Positions 24,901 through 37,050 of a stretch of 64,000 nt of DNA are shown here, piece by piece (within the stretch, counting starts at the first letter, position 1; each line of letters starts with the position of its first letter). The notes beneath the pieces are model-generated. The model was given only the letters and a program-made list of their open reading frames with translations, had not been told where the DNA came from and did not search any database. This stretch comes from Vanilla planifolia (Eukaryota; Streptophyta; Magnoliopsida; Asparagales; Orchidaceae). The stretch lies in NCBI GenBank assembly GCA_023846275.1, contig CM043868.1:8327653-8391652 (forward strand), given 5' to 3'. A program made the position numbers and the translations under genes.

Positions 24901-25990
24901 ATAATGAAAAAGGATGTTTCAAACTAGGCTAGAAGATATTTAATTTGTTAATCAATTAAAGAAGAACAACAAAAATTTAGAGGATTATTACAACCTTTAC
25001 TCATTATTGAGTGGAAATGGGAAGAGGTGGCTATAAATGTTATTGTATCACAAGCATGACATGATTCTACATGGGTAATTGTAGATAGACTAACCACATC
25101 AATTCATTTTCCAGATATTAAAATAACATACTTAATAGAAAAATTGTCTTAAGTCTATATAAGTCAAATTATTAAATTATATAAAGTGCAAAGGTAACTG
25201 TGTTAGATATGGAACTTAAGTTTTCTTCTTATTTTTGAAAAAGTGTACACCAAGCATTTGACATAAACTTAAAGTTTAGCACAACCTTTTATCCATAAAT
25301 AGACCATCAAATAATAAGCTCTATTAAAAATTTAAAGGATTTGCTAAGGCTTTGTACACTCGAGTTTGGAGGTGAGTGGCAAATTTATTTACCATTAATT
25401 GAAAACTTGTAATAATAGTTACTGTTCTAATATCAAAATGACACTATATGAAGCTTTATATGAAAAAAATATCAATCCCCCTTATGTTGGAATGAAGGAA
25501 AGAAAAGAGTTATATTAAATCTTGAACTTGTAGAAGAAGGTACAAAAAGATAAGAATAGCTTAAGTTGGAAGTAGCTCAAAATGGAAACAAAGTACTCTA
25601 ATGCAAAACATAGAGTTGTGAGATTTAAAGAGGTGAACATGTATGTATTAAATTCCAAGAAAATGTGTTATAAGATTTGAAAGGTTGGAAAAACTAAAGC
25701 CTACATTTATTAGTTCATTCCAAATTTTAGAAAGAGTTGACAAGTTGCATACATGATAGCTTTACCCCTATGATTATCAAGAACTCATAATATATTTCAT
25801 ACTTCATCCTTAGGAAGATATATTCTAATTCTTTCTCATTTTGCCAACTATGTTGATTAAGATATTGAAATTCAACCAAACTTAACTTGTCTAGAGATAC
25901 CAATGTAAATCTTGGGTAAAAAAGAAAAAGTGTTTAGGAATAAAATAATCTTGATGGTTAAGGTTTTATGAAAGGATCAAACATAAAGAA
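22000..25990 (+). pseudogene. Tekay-type gag-pol remnant
   Basis: Gag occupies about 22,000-22,850, with a broken zinc knuckle near 22,690. RT opens with [11 protein letters not shown] (about 23,654), has a frameshift near 23,790, then CSKIDLRFDYHQLRIK and the catalytic IFIDDI at 23,992-24,009. RNase H carries SKQLKPHDKSYVLYDL (about 24,480) and NLRQQRSLKFIKDYD (about 24,650). The integrase core includes STWVIVDRLTTSIHF (about 25,066-25,110). The C-terminal part includes RTHNIFHTSSLGRY (about 25,775) and KKEKVFRNKII, the block in front of the chromodomain in Tekay elements. Stops interrupt every domain, so no product is expected. Confidence 0.85.
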
Positions 25991-26079
25991 AAGCTACCTA
26001 AAAATAGTAGTAGACATTACAAAAAAAATACCCAAAATTTTTCTAAAATTTAAGATGGAGATTTTATAAGTGAAAAAAT

Positions 26080-26175
26080 TATAATAATCTAAAAATTTGT
26101 TATATATAATATATTATAAATCATGGGATTAAGTTAGTATAGTTATAATTATTGTTTACCTCATGATAAATGAGA
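26080..26175 (+). repeat. 3' LTR start of the Tekay-type element
   Basis: It is preceded by a purine-rich AAGATGGAGA. The sequence matches the opening of the 5' LTR for about 90 bases and then diverges. Confidence 0.55.
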
Positions 26176-28870
26176 GAGTTTAATGATACCAAAATCATGT
26201 ACTGTGTTTCTAATTATTTTTTTGAGTAAATATTTTAGTTACAAGCAAGAAAGAAATTGTTTGATCCTTATTCTCATGGGAACCCCAAAGGTTGAAGGCT
26301 TAGAACATTAGAGTATCCTATGGAAAACTTTCCTCTTAATGGTGTGGCAACATTATGAGTTCTTTTACTTTTTTTGAAAATTAAATTCTTAAAAGCTATA
26401 ATTTTCTCTTGTGGCATAATTATGGTTGCATTATATTTCATTATCATTTATACAATTTCAGTTAAATCATATATTTTGTAATTAATTTCCCTTGAATTGT
26501 ATTAAGATGTTGGTAATATAATTACATTTTGTTCTATGTTCAAGTCAAGTCTTAAGATAATAAAATCAAGTTTAAAACATATTTAGATTAAGTTATATTA
26601 TTCAATACTTAATGGTCATATAATATGATTCGTTATATCATACATATATGGTCTACATTTTAGCTTATAGTTATAATTAAAGTTTGAACTTGAGTCAATG
26701 TTATATAGTTATGATGGCTTCATGATATAGGTGCAACCTCCACTTGGACTTAGGTTGAGTGTGTAAATTTAGTCTTTTACATGCATCATTTGTTTTATTG
26801 AGCATTGAGGTTAGACTTGTATTATGTTTGTATGAAGATTACTCCAAACGAGTATGCACCTTAATCCTTATCATTTGTAAAAGACTAATACATCAAACAT
26901 GTATAATTATTTCATATCGATACTATCTTATATTGTTATTATTAGCTTGGTTGTACACAAGATAGTCTTTTATACTATTACTAAGTTGTATTCTATGTGT
27001 TTAAAAAATTACATACCATATAATACAAAGTAAAGCACCATAGTTATATATTTTAGTCTAACTCACAATTAATATTATTGGCTTAGAATATGAGCACACT
27101 TATTATATCATATGAATATGATATGTGTATTATTTGAGTATGTGAACTGATATGATTGATGTCACTCAACATACGAGAACATCTATGCACCATTCTTATA
27201 TGATTCATCATTAGTTAATGCACTTAAAAAAAGGTTACATTGGTGTCCTATAATTATGATACTTTTATCGTACGAGTATAATAAGTAAGATTAAACTTTT
27301 AAATATTTACATTATAGTACAACTATGATAATATATGTTTTATAGCATGCCTTATGTGATCTTCTACCATTTAGCAAAAAGGGCCAGATAATATTTTTTG
27401 TTTGCACACTCTTTATTATGCTATATGAAATCAAATTATAGAAAGGATGAGTCAACATCTTTTATGACAATATCTATATATCATCTTTGGAGGAATGACA
27501 ATTATAAGTAATACTTTAAGCCTTTTTTTATTGATTATTACATTTCTTTGGTTTATTAATCAATCTTAATGTTTATCCCTTATTCATTCTCTAGACAATT
27601 AGAACCACTTAGGTGCCTTGTGTCATCCTTTACCTTCTCTATTTTATTGGATTCCATCACATAATGGATTAAGGTTGATTGTGATGCCATTGTGGCCAAG
27701 AATGGTTAGGATGGTATCAAGGTAGTGATCAAATACCACTTGGGGTTTCTAGCATATGGTTGGGGGGATTCTTCTTCATGTGATAAGAAATTGAAGAATA
27801 CACCCTTATCATGAAAATTACTTTGGTGGCATCTTAGTTTTCTCATTGTTATGAGATTTGGATTGAAACTAACTCTTATTAATAGACGTCCATTCTATTT
27901 TGAGGCTTTTCTAGTTTGTGTTGAGCTCTCATTTTTCTCTGACTATCAACATCTTGTAGCTTATTTTAGTTTGTACAACCACTTATAGTTATCATGAAGG
28001 GAATGAACTATCAATCAGGCAGCTAAGGTCATTTTGTACTTATCTTATGGAATTAGGGTATGGCCCTATCCCACAAATTTTTTTCTTACTTTTAAAACAT
28101 ATGTACAAACCTCCTTAATGTGATTTAATATAACCCTTGGCCAAGCTTTCTTATATTCAAACATTGCATTTATGGGAACTCCCATTGTTTTGCTTTTCTA
28201 ATAAAATAATTTTCAACTCAAGTTATAAGATTATTTCAGCCATTTTACCTTGTAAGTGTTGTAACTTTCACACCAATTTAAATTTCTTTTGAATAAAATA
28301 AAATTGATTTTGGTTGAATTTTAGATAATCTTCTAATGTGAGATATAATGATGCACACATAAGAATTCCTCTTGAGAAAGTAGAGACAACTTTCTTCCTC
28401 TTTTTTCTCCCTTCTCTATCTTCTCTTTCCCTTTAACTAACCTCTCTTAATTTTCTCTTTTTCTAGATTCCCTCTCCACTCATTCCACACTCTCTCTCAT
28501 TGCTTTTCTCCTTTAACTCTACTTCATATCTCCCTATCTCTCTCTTCTCTTTTCACTTATCCCTCTCTCTCTCTCTCTTTCTCACTTTAATGGTTAGTCG
28601 CTTCTCTTTTCTCTCTTTATACTTTGCTCTCTCTTTCTTTGTTAATCAACCCCTATCTTATTCATTTCTCTCTCTTATCTTTTTAATTAAGCTCCTATTT
28701 TCTCACACACCTATTTCTTATTATCTTCACTTTTTGTTTCTTACCTCATTTCTCCTACATCGTTACTCTTGATTATTATTTTTTTTACCAAGTATTATAT
28801 ATTTTTACCTTTATCATATAATCATTTTTTTTCGTAGGGTCCTCTCCTTTCTTGATAGGATATGTTTTCA
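26176..28870. other. Probable LTR of a second gypsy element, otherwise unresolved
   Basis: No coding block is seen. The right edge ends CA at 28,870, directly before a primer-binding site. That implies at least part of this stretch is the LTR of the element to the right. Its left end is unknown. Confidence 0.35.
28383..28760 (+). repeat. Pyrimidine-rich (CT)n low-complexity tract
   Basis: Nearly 380 bases are dominated by C and T, with CTCTCTCT runs near 28,560. A 90-codon Ser/Leu/Phe-rich open frame at 28,500-28,772 is a by-product of this composition. The position, just before an LTR end and primer-binding site, suits the R/U5 leader of an LTR. Confidence 0.6.
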
Positions 28871-28874
28871 TTAA

Positions 28875-28892
28875 TGGTATCAAAGTGGGGCT
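28875..28892 (+). other. Retrotransposon primer-binding site (initiator Met tRNA)
   Basis: TGGTATCAAAGTGGGG is close to the TGGTATCAGAGC form used by many plant LTR elements. It follows an LTR-like CA end by four bases. Confidence 0.6.
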
Positions 28893-29739
28893 TGTATCTT
28901 ATTTACAATGATTTGAGTCCCAAAGACATTCTAATAACCTAGAAAACTCCATCACATTAGAAGAAATCTATCACCTTAAGCACTTAGCTAGAGGTTGAAG
29001 GGATTACAAATCAAGAGAATAACTAAAAGATGTAAGCCCAAGGAAACCTTGATTGTAATTTTCTTCTATGATTTCTTATTTTTTATATGAAATTGACATG
29101 ATATGCTCATTTAATTGTAATTCATATTAAAAATCTATGTATTTAGTTATTTTCAACATCAAACTACTAGCTTAAAAGTAACTCATCCACCATAAGCTAT
29201 TGATTAAGAGATAAAGGTATTATCAAATCGTAGAATAGTTTCTGATTGGGTTGGCTCAATAGCATAAAGTACATATTTGGAATCCTAAATTTTGTTCTTG
29301 TTAAGGAGTTTTTTATTACTACATAGAAAATTTTAAATTTTTGGGGGATTTTTTATTACTAAATTTATTAAAATATTGCTTGCATTATTTGACATAATTG
29401 TTTCCTTATTTATTTCCATTTGCCATTATTTTCTTTTATTCAATTTTGAACATTATTAGAAACATTAAAGAAATTATTATTTCCAACAAAAATAATTTTA
29501 ATATTATTATTACCATCACATTATTACATCATTATCCCACCAAAATAAAACAAGAGTAAAAATTTAGAAGCTTATAAGAATGAGATGGATACATTGTATC
29601 CTGTTGTGGAATCTTCATCTAATATTTCTGAATAGGATATATGCAATTTTGAATTGCCATGAACAAATTAAAAACTTGATGGTCCACATAAATATGGATC
29701 CAATCCTATCTCTACAATATAACATTTTTGAAGATAATC

Positions 29740-30300
29740 ATTAGAAATTGAGGTAAATCATATTGGATGATAGACCTTGTCTACTTAGAAATGATAAGGA
29801 TGATTAGTTTGAGGTCATAAAAATATTGAAGGAGATGGAAGATTTCTTTGAATGTTACATATTTGATGAGTAAAAAATAACAAGTTTTGCTAAAATGAAA
29901 CTATTAAGTCATTCAATGATACTTTGAACTAATATAAAAGCTAAGGAACATAAATTAGATAAGATGGCCATCATTGATAAAAGATGACAAGGATTAATGT
30001 GTAAGTATTTTTCCAATATACCATGACAAAAACTTATAATGATGGCTACACTCCTTAAGGCAAGGGAACTTTGTTGTTATCTCAATATATATGTGGTTTT
30101 TGCATCCAACATAGATTGTCTTGCATACCAATTAGCTAATAAATTCATATTGAGCATTAATTAGACATTCCTCAATTATTAGAAGAGGTAAGTAACTTAG
30201 CTCAAGTGATGGAAAGACTTTGAATGCCAATAATCTTAAATAACATATTTAACTCTCAAGGCTTGTCTTTTAAAGCACCCCAAACTACCATTAGGTTTGG
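29740..30300 (+). pseudogene. Ty3/gypsy gag remnant
   Basis: A mostly single frame reads FEVIKILKEMEDFFECYIFDE (split by a stop after DE), then SFAKMKLLSHSMIL and KYFSNIP. This has the spacing of the gypsy retrotransposon gag domain: a helix before a YxxEE-like turn, then the Leu-rich block that normally precedes Trp-Trp. PQLLEEVSNLAQVMERL follows near 30,170. It lies about 0.9 kb after the primer-binding site at 28,875, as expected for a gag. No pol follows on this strand. Confidence 0.5.
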
Positions 30301-30824
30301 ATTACATTTTTTATTTAGTGTTTAGGATACTAATAGCACTACTACAAATAACCTTAAAAATAAGTTACATATTACTATAAATGTTAAAATCTTAGACACA
30401 AAACTATACCAATGTAAGGATTTTGTCATGATCCACTTGATTAAACAATAACAAACCTAATAAAATACCTAGAAAATCCAAAATACTATATAAATTCAAA
30501 GCATGTAACACAAATCGTGAGGACATCATTTACAATAAAGTTCAAGAGACAAAAAACATCATTAATCCATATATCATAACGAATGGAACTTTTAAAAAAT
30601 AGCCAGCATAAGTATAAAGCTACCAACAAAAAAAAAGTTGAATTAGTATTCTTATACAATATTTACCATAGATGCAACACATGTTGGTCTAACACAAAAT
30701 TACTCTTAGGACACCACTACATCTTCTAGGAACCTCTAGATCTATATATATCTACATCTTGGCTTGTAATGTAAGTATGTAATAAGTGTAATATACTCAA
30801 TAGGAAAACTACTAGTTACAAGCA
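30301..30824. other. Unassigned repeat DNA between two gypsy fragments
   Basis: It contains no further gag or RNase H block that I can recognise. It may be the downstream part, or an LTR, of the minus-strand element whose RT lies at 30.8-31.2 kb. Confidence 0.35.
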
Positions 30825-31215
30825 AAAAAAAGTAGTATTAAAATATTATAAAATATGATCTTCTAAAGACTTAGAATATAACAAAATATCATGTATAAAT
30901 ATCATCACAAATTGATCTAAAAAAGCTTCTAATAATCCTATTCATCAAATCCATCAAGGCTACATTTGCATTAATAAGGGTAAAGGAAGCACCAAAAACT
31001 CATAATTCCCATAATGAGTCCTGAATGTTGTCTCAACCACATTTTCTTTTTGAATTTTCAATTGATGGTGCCCAAATTGAAGAAAGCTATAACATCCTTT
31101 AATTAATCAAACACAATATCAATTATTGGGAGTGGATATTTATTATTAGTAATCCATTTCATAATAGTCTATACACATTCTTAGATAAAGATAAGCTTGA
31201 TAAAATTTTCTTGGC
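30825..31215 (-). pseudogene. Ty3/gypsy reverse transcriptase remnant
   Basis: Minus-strand reading gives RMCIDYYEMDY (about 31,180), then GHHQLKIQKENVVETTF and RTHYGNYEFLVL (about 31,095-31,010). DQFVMIFIHDILLYSKSLED follows (about 30,885-30,830). This is the conserved YHQLR / GHYEF / FIDD series of chromovirus RT, with the first catalytic Asp of the FIDD box replaced by His. Nothing upstream of RT is found, because the plus side is occupied by an LTR start at 31,218. Confidence 0.8.
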
Positions 31216-31217
31216 AT

Positions 31218-32600
31218 AAAACAAAGTGTGATAATTATAAAATTAAAAACCAAAATGGTTTTGAAGAAAATCATTAAAGAATGATTTTGAATATTTTAAA
31301 TTTGAGAAATTATTAAAAATACTAAGTGTTGTCAAAATGTTATGAAATTTAGTCAAAGGGTATAGCTTGTTATGAAGATTTAAACAAAAATAATAGATGA
31401 ATTTTTAGAGTTTGAATTGTCTAAAAAGTATAAGAAATATTAGAGTTCCTTAAGTTTAATTAAAATAAGAATTTTAATAATTCCTAAAAATCTCTAACAC
31501 ACTATGCTGACATAGATCTAACTTGATAATGACTTGATAATTGATGTGAAATTACTGAATTTCAAAGGGCAAAAGGTGATGAGACATCCATGTAAAAGGG
31601 TGTAGTTATATGGAGAAAGATGGAGCATTGATGAGTGGAATGGTGCTAAATGTGTATTAGAAAGAAAGTGGCTCTAGATGGTTATGATTTTTTTAAGATT
31701 AAGGAAAATATTTCTTGGGCTATGATCATAAAAAGAAGTGAGAAAGAGAGAGAGAGAGAAGGTGTTCCAAAGTGTCTAAGGAAATGTTAAGAAGAATAGT
31801 AAAGAATTGAGGGAAATTAGAGAATAACTACTATAGCACCACACAATAATTAAGTAGGAAAAGAATCGTGGCAATGTAGAAACTTTGAGATCCATTCTAA
31901 GGAAAGTTCATCGCAATTAAAAAATTAAGGTAGGGTTGTACATCAACATATATACTTCATGTAATGTTGTATTTTTTTTATAGACTCTAACAAAAAAACA
32001 AATTAAAATTATCAATTTTTAAGATATTTGTCATCCATGCTTGAATTTTATGCTGCATATGTTTAACTCAATATTATTTATTATTTTAATATGTTGTGTA
32101 TTACATGCCATATAAAATGTGATAAGATGATAATGACGACTAAAGTATTTCTTTTAGAAGGTCTTATGCAATGTAACCCCTCTTAATAAGAAATAGGATG
32201 ATGAACAAAAGATGCATGCTTGACAGGAAAATAACATAAATTTTTTAAAGTACCATAGTTACATCATTGTGAGAATCTTGAGAGAGTTGGAATTATTTAT
32301 TACTAAACTATTTCTATTAAGAGATAGGAAGGATGATAAAAGCCTTGCAACATTTACAAGTTGCATCACACTTAATCCTGTTCCATTTGAGAACTCTATT
32401 TTGTTATCCATTAGATTGTGAATTTTTTTTGTATATCGACTTCACATTTTAGTGAGCTTGTACTTGCATGTTAGTCGTTATAATTGGGTTTTTGTTGGTC
32501 ATGCTCTACATCATTTAGTGTGTAGGGGTTTCAAATTGTAGTTGATCTCAAAAAAGCTATAGTTTGTATTTGGGTTCCTTTACTTGGCTACAACAATGGA
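31218..32600 (+). repeat. Tekay-type LTR copy (ends approximate)
   Basis: TGTGATAATTATAAAA at 31,218 resembles the LTR starts at 19,252 and 38,252. Two later blocks are collinear with the 38,252 copy. AAGAAATATTAGAG...ATTCCTAAAAATC (about 31,430) matches about 38,935. The GAGAGAGAGAGA block (about 31,745) matches about 39,265. Both are offset by about 480 bases. The right end is not defined. Confidence 0.45.
32130..32350 (+). repeat. Direct repeat copy A (partner at 36,850)
   Basis: It shares ordered blocks with 36,850-37,050: GGTCTTATGCAATGTAA, a following CCCCT...AATA run, GATGAAC, CATAGTTA and AAACTATTTCTATTAAGAGA. It sits just left of the SIRE-like gag. Confidence 0.6.
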
Positions 32601-32947
32601 GCATTTTGGTATAGTGATGTTTGAGCTTTTTCCTTGGTATGGATGTGGGATTGAAATTAAGCCAAAACATATAAAAATCCTTTATCATATAATATAATAC
32701 ATAATTATAACTTTTAATAATTGCAATATGTTATGAAATTTGTCAATAGGGTGTAGCTCTTTCCTTATGTTATTAAATTATTTATTAGTTTATTGATATT
32801 TGTCAAAATGATTTTATAATAAATCACAAGACCAATTCAAAACCCCTCATAGTGTGCTTCACTTCCCCCTACAAGAGATTTCAAAGCTAGATTCTCACTT
32901 ATAAACATTAATACCCTTGAGTAGATTCTTGTAGACACATTTGATTT

Positions 32948-34080
32948 TTGAATTCGATATACTATTTTTTGTTTAGTTTTGTTATGGAAAAATCCTATTT
33001 TTTTCTTAGAATTAATTTTAAGAATTGCAAAATAAAGTTTAAATCATTTATTGAAATTACAAATCCAAATGTTTGGGAGCTATTTGATAAATTACATGTT
33101 ATACTTGGCTATAATATGTTTTCCATAAGTGTCAATCAGCTAAAGCTTACACAATTAAATAAACTTGGGTTGATTATTTGTTATTGTGCACTTACATATG
33201 AAATAGCCACAGAACTCTCATCTACTTTAAGGCCATGCTATAATTAGATAGATTATATAGAGAAAAGAAGCCTTAGTGATTAATGACAAAAAGAAGAGAA
33301 AGCCAAAGAAGAAGTCTTATAGGCAAATTGGAGTCCACTTCTCCAATAGAAACTTGATAGGGTAGGAACATGTTGAAGTGAATATATAAGTCATAATGCT
33401 TTATCTAAAGAAGAATTTGATGATACTTTTGAAGAATTAATCAAGTAGCATGGTAAACTTATTAAGTATACTAGTCATAAAAGGTAATACTTTAAACATA
33501 AGAGTCATATTTTTAAGTTTGAGAAAGAATATGAAGCACTTTAGAAGGAAAATGAAACTCTTAATTATGAAGCTAAATTAAAATGATTTCCTTAAGTGAA
33601 CTACAAGCAAAGGTTGATAATCTTGAATCTTCATCTATTATGCATGCTTCTGCTATTGACAGTTTAAGAATGAAAATTGGTTTCTTAGAGAAGAAAATTT
33701 TAAATTGAATGAAAAATTGAATGCTTTTGCCTTGATATAAAATGAACAAGCACCTTTGAAAGAAAAATTTGCTAATTCATCTTCACATGTATCTTATACT
33801 CTACTCATGCTCATGCAAAAAACATGAATGAAAGAAAATCTATTCTTGTACATGCTCACCCCTTCATGACATCATCACATACTTGCTAGTCAAATGAACC
33901 ATCTAAAGTTGTATGTGATTATTATTGAAAATTATGTTATGTTTCAATAAATTGTCCTATTAGGAAATCAATAAATGCAAAGCCAAAAAATCATTTGAAT
34001 TACTAAAAGAAGTGCTTTCAATGCAAAAATGTCAAAACCACAAACTTTACAAACTATCTCAAGTGAACTTGAAATGGTTT
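32948..34080 (+). pseudogene. SIRE-like Ty1/copia gag remnant with coiled coil and zinc knuckle
   Basis: The front part includes NPNVWELFDKLHV (about 33,065) and YCALTYEIATELSS (about 33,180). A helical, Lys/Glu/Leu-rich segment follows with SLSELQAKVDNLESSS (about 33,590) and SLRMKIGFLEKKI. A broken zinc knuckle starts at 33,914 as CDYY, with a later Tyr in the His position and the last Cys at 33,953-33,955. PIRKSINAKPKN and KCFQCKN follow. The long coiled coil before the knuckle is characteristic of SIRE/Maximus-type gag. A 99-codon open frame at 32,948-33,247 is the N-terminal part. Protease and pol are not found. Confidence 0.7.
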
Positions 34081-36849
34081 GTGTTCTTAAGTTTAAAGAA
34101 TAAATAGTTGTGTGGGCATGTCATGCAAAGGACTAATGGAGAAGAACATTAATTATTGAGTCATGTTTTGATATCAAAATTCTCTTTAAAAACCCATGTT
34201 TTGGCCCTCATGCATTTGGATTGAAAAGGATGCTAATTCACGAGTTATTTGAAAATCATGACATAAGAGAGAGCACAAGTATATCACTATTAAAGTTATA
34301 TAACTAATTAAATACTAAAAAAAATTAAAAATAATAAATAATAAATTTATTGAATAAACTAATTAAAATAATTGTATTATACCATAGAATCCATTGGCAT
34401 CCATGAGCTAGATATGTTAAATGAGAGATGTGCCCATTGTATAAAATTGGAACATTTAGAGAATCGTATTATACAAACAAATTCATTGTAAAATTACCTT
34501 AAAACTTCTGGACTAAAGAGCATTGAATGATACAACAACGAGGATCATAAAATTCAATTTTAATAACCTATATAAGGTGGACCATACCTAGGGCATTCTT
34601 ACTAGTCCTTTGAACACTACCACGAAAACCAAAATGTTCAAAAATGGATTTTGTGAGAAACTTTTAAGGAATTGTATGATATTCAAAAGAAAAAATAAAG
34701 TTTTTGACCAAAATTAGATTTTTCACTTGATTATATCCACATTCAAACAATTACCAGAGAACTCATCTTCACCATATTATCTCAATCATGTGCTACAAAT
34801 TTCTTAATAGGTTTTAATAGCAAAAAGTGTTGAGCTTCACTTAGGTAGCTATCATAGGAAGAGGCCATGACTAACTAATGGAAAATATACATTATAAGAG
34901 TGCATATGATTAATTTCATCATAGTAAAATGAAGTATAATTGTATTGAAATCTACTACACTTATAATAGAGGAATTAACAATAAATGATTTTAATGTGGT
35001 TTGATTTAAAATAATGATAGATTTTGAAGCATGAACATTTTAAAACATGCTCAATAAACATCATGAAACCATGTAGAGAAGGTATTGTTTTCTTCCTAAG
35101 AATGTCTATCTTCATATTATTTGAGAGAATAAGATAAAAGAATGTGTTGAATCTTAAGTTTAATTCAAACTTAATTAAACATATCAACCATAATTTAGAT
35201 GTAAATGATGACTTTATTATGGTAAATGTGTATATGTGTGGTCATGTGACTGAGACCACCGATATCGATCTCAGGCAACTCTTTAGCATGCCTATATCTA
35301 GCCCTTCACTATAGCCACATTGTTATTAAGAGCTCTATAATTATGGGGTGTAACATTCCATGTTAATTAAATCACCCCATGAGCCTTACTTAAGCCTGAG
35401 TTAAGTCCTACATTGATGATGTCAAAGTGGTAGAATTGTGTTTTTTGGGCTTAGAAGTTAAATGTATTAGATATGACTTTAACTTATTTTTCACTTGCTA
35501 TACTCTTGAATTGAAATCTAAATGTATTTGAAGTATCTTTGATCTTGTACTTCCTTACCATACTCTTATGATTTGTGATCTTAGCATAAAGATTCATAGC
35601 AATGTTAAACATTTATTGAAAAATAAAGTATGCATGAATTATAAAAGAGCTTTTTTCTTTATATTTAAACCCCATATTTAAATAGTTTGACATAATTAAA
35701 ATAAGGGAGATCTTTGAACTACATGATCCCTAAAGGTATGACATAATTTTGATGAGGGCAAACCATTTAAGTACTTCTTTATCATCTAACATGTTTACTT
35801 AATGTCTCACAAGTTATTCTAAAGATTGCTAAAAAATATGAATCATGATCATAGTGTGGATGAATGAAGCCTTGGATCAATAAGTCAAGATACTTAAATA
35901 CAAGGAGGAAGATGTCATCGAACACCACAATTGAAGAAGAAGGAACTATGTGTCCTACATGCTATCGAGGCTAACAGCTTCTAAGACCAGTGCAACGATT
36001 ATAACTAAGTTACTCACTATATACAAGAGCTTTCATTTCACTAACATATGTACTTGCGTACCACTTCGAAACACATGGCCTAATAGCCAAATCACTAGTT
36101 GCATATCACTTATGATTATTAAGATTAACTCAACTCATCTTGTAGATATTAGTGCATAATTATATAGAAAATGATGAGTTTTGTATTGAGTTTGATTTGA
36201 AAAAAATTAAACCTAAATATAGTTAAAATTTTACTAATATCGTAGTATGAAACCTTCTTTACGCAATGCAATTAACATATTATGAAGTAAATAATCAAGG
36301 GATCAAATTGCTTGATCAAGGTTTCATTAATGCTTTGAGGACTTAGGTGATATTATCTTATGATCAAATAGTATTATGAATTCAAATGAGTTGCACATAA
36401 CTGATCAAATATTTTTTTGGAGATTGTGATCTATATAGTGTATGAATCCCAAGAATTTTGTATGATTCAATATTATTTATCATAAAATATGATCAATTCA
36501 AAAGGTATAAGGAAAGGATACACTAGAATATTAAATTATAAAAATATTATTATATTGTAAGAATCTATATATCATATAGTACAACTAATAAATCAATAGA
36601 TCAAGCATTTCACTTGTAATATCCCAAAATGTTTGTATGATAAAATAATCTTTATCATAAAGTACATATAATTAAGGGTACTAGTTCATAACATATGAGA
36701 GAAAACCTGAGCGCTTCATATAGTATGTTAATATTCTAATACATAATATGATTAATTTTTTTATATGTGTATTTTACAATATGATCTACTTATTATATAA
36801 TACAAAAATATAAAGAAAGCCATTAGAAGAGTAGCTAGTATTTACTTTA
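34081..36849. other. AT-rich repeat DNA, no gene recognised
   Basis: Short ORFs only. A TGTAATATCCCAAAATG at 36,614 looks like a Tekay LTR start, but the sequence after it does not align with the other LTR copies from their starts. Nothing else is assignable. Confidence 0.45.
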
Positions 36850-37050
36850 AAGGGTCTTATGCAATGTAAATAATATATAAACCCCTTTAATCATATGAAA
36901 TAAGTTGATGAACCAAGGATGAGTGTTAGATAAGAATTTTCTATAATAACCCATAGTTAAATCATTGTTAGGATTTTTACAAAGCTGGAAGTATTCAATG
37001 TTAAACCATTTTTGTTGAGAGAAAAGAAGAAAGACATAAGACTTACATCA
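36850..37050 (+). repeat. Direct repeat copy B (partner at 32,130)
   Basis: It matches copy A over about 200 bases (GGTCTTATGCAATGTAA, TGATGAACCAAGGATG, CATAGTTAAATCATTG, AAACCATTTTTGTTGAGAGA). Spacing is about 4.7 kb in the same orientation. The flanks do not align further, so these may be pieces of two LTRs of one family rather than one element's LTR pair. Confidence 0.6.

Larger units (their letters stand above)
19252..26175 (+). mobile_element. Decayed Ty3/gypsy chromovirus of Tekay/Del type
   Basis: The 5' LTR (about 19,252-21,783) starts TGTGATATCCAAAAAG. A degraded initiator-Met tRNA primer-binding site, TGCTATTAGAGCTC, is at 21,793. Gag, protease, RT, RNase H, integrase and a Tekay-type pol C-terminus follow in order on the plus strand. 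A 3' LTR start near 26,080 aligns with the first 90 or so bases of the 5' LTR (shared block AATATATTATAAATCAT). Alignment stops near 26,170, so the 3' LTR appears cut by something else. Confidence 0.8.

Noticed and set aside
27714..27740. TGGTATCAAGGTAGTG as a second primer-binding site
   Set aside because: Only the first eight bases fit the Met-tRNA form, there is no clear LTR end before it, and a better site lies at 28,875.
28500..28772. 90-codon plus-strand open frame
   Set aside because: It is composed of Ser, Leu and Phe codons produced by a CT-rich tract; low complexity, no start context or domain.
36614..36640. TGTAATATCCCAAAATG as the start of another Tekay LTR
   Set aside because: The first bases fit, but the following sequence does not align with the LTRs at 19,252 or 38,252 from their starts; kept only as a remark.
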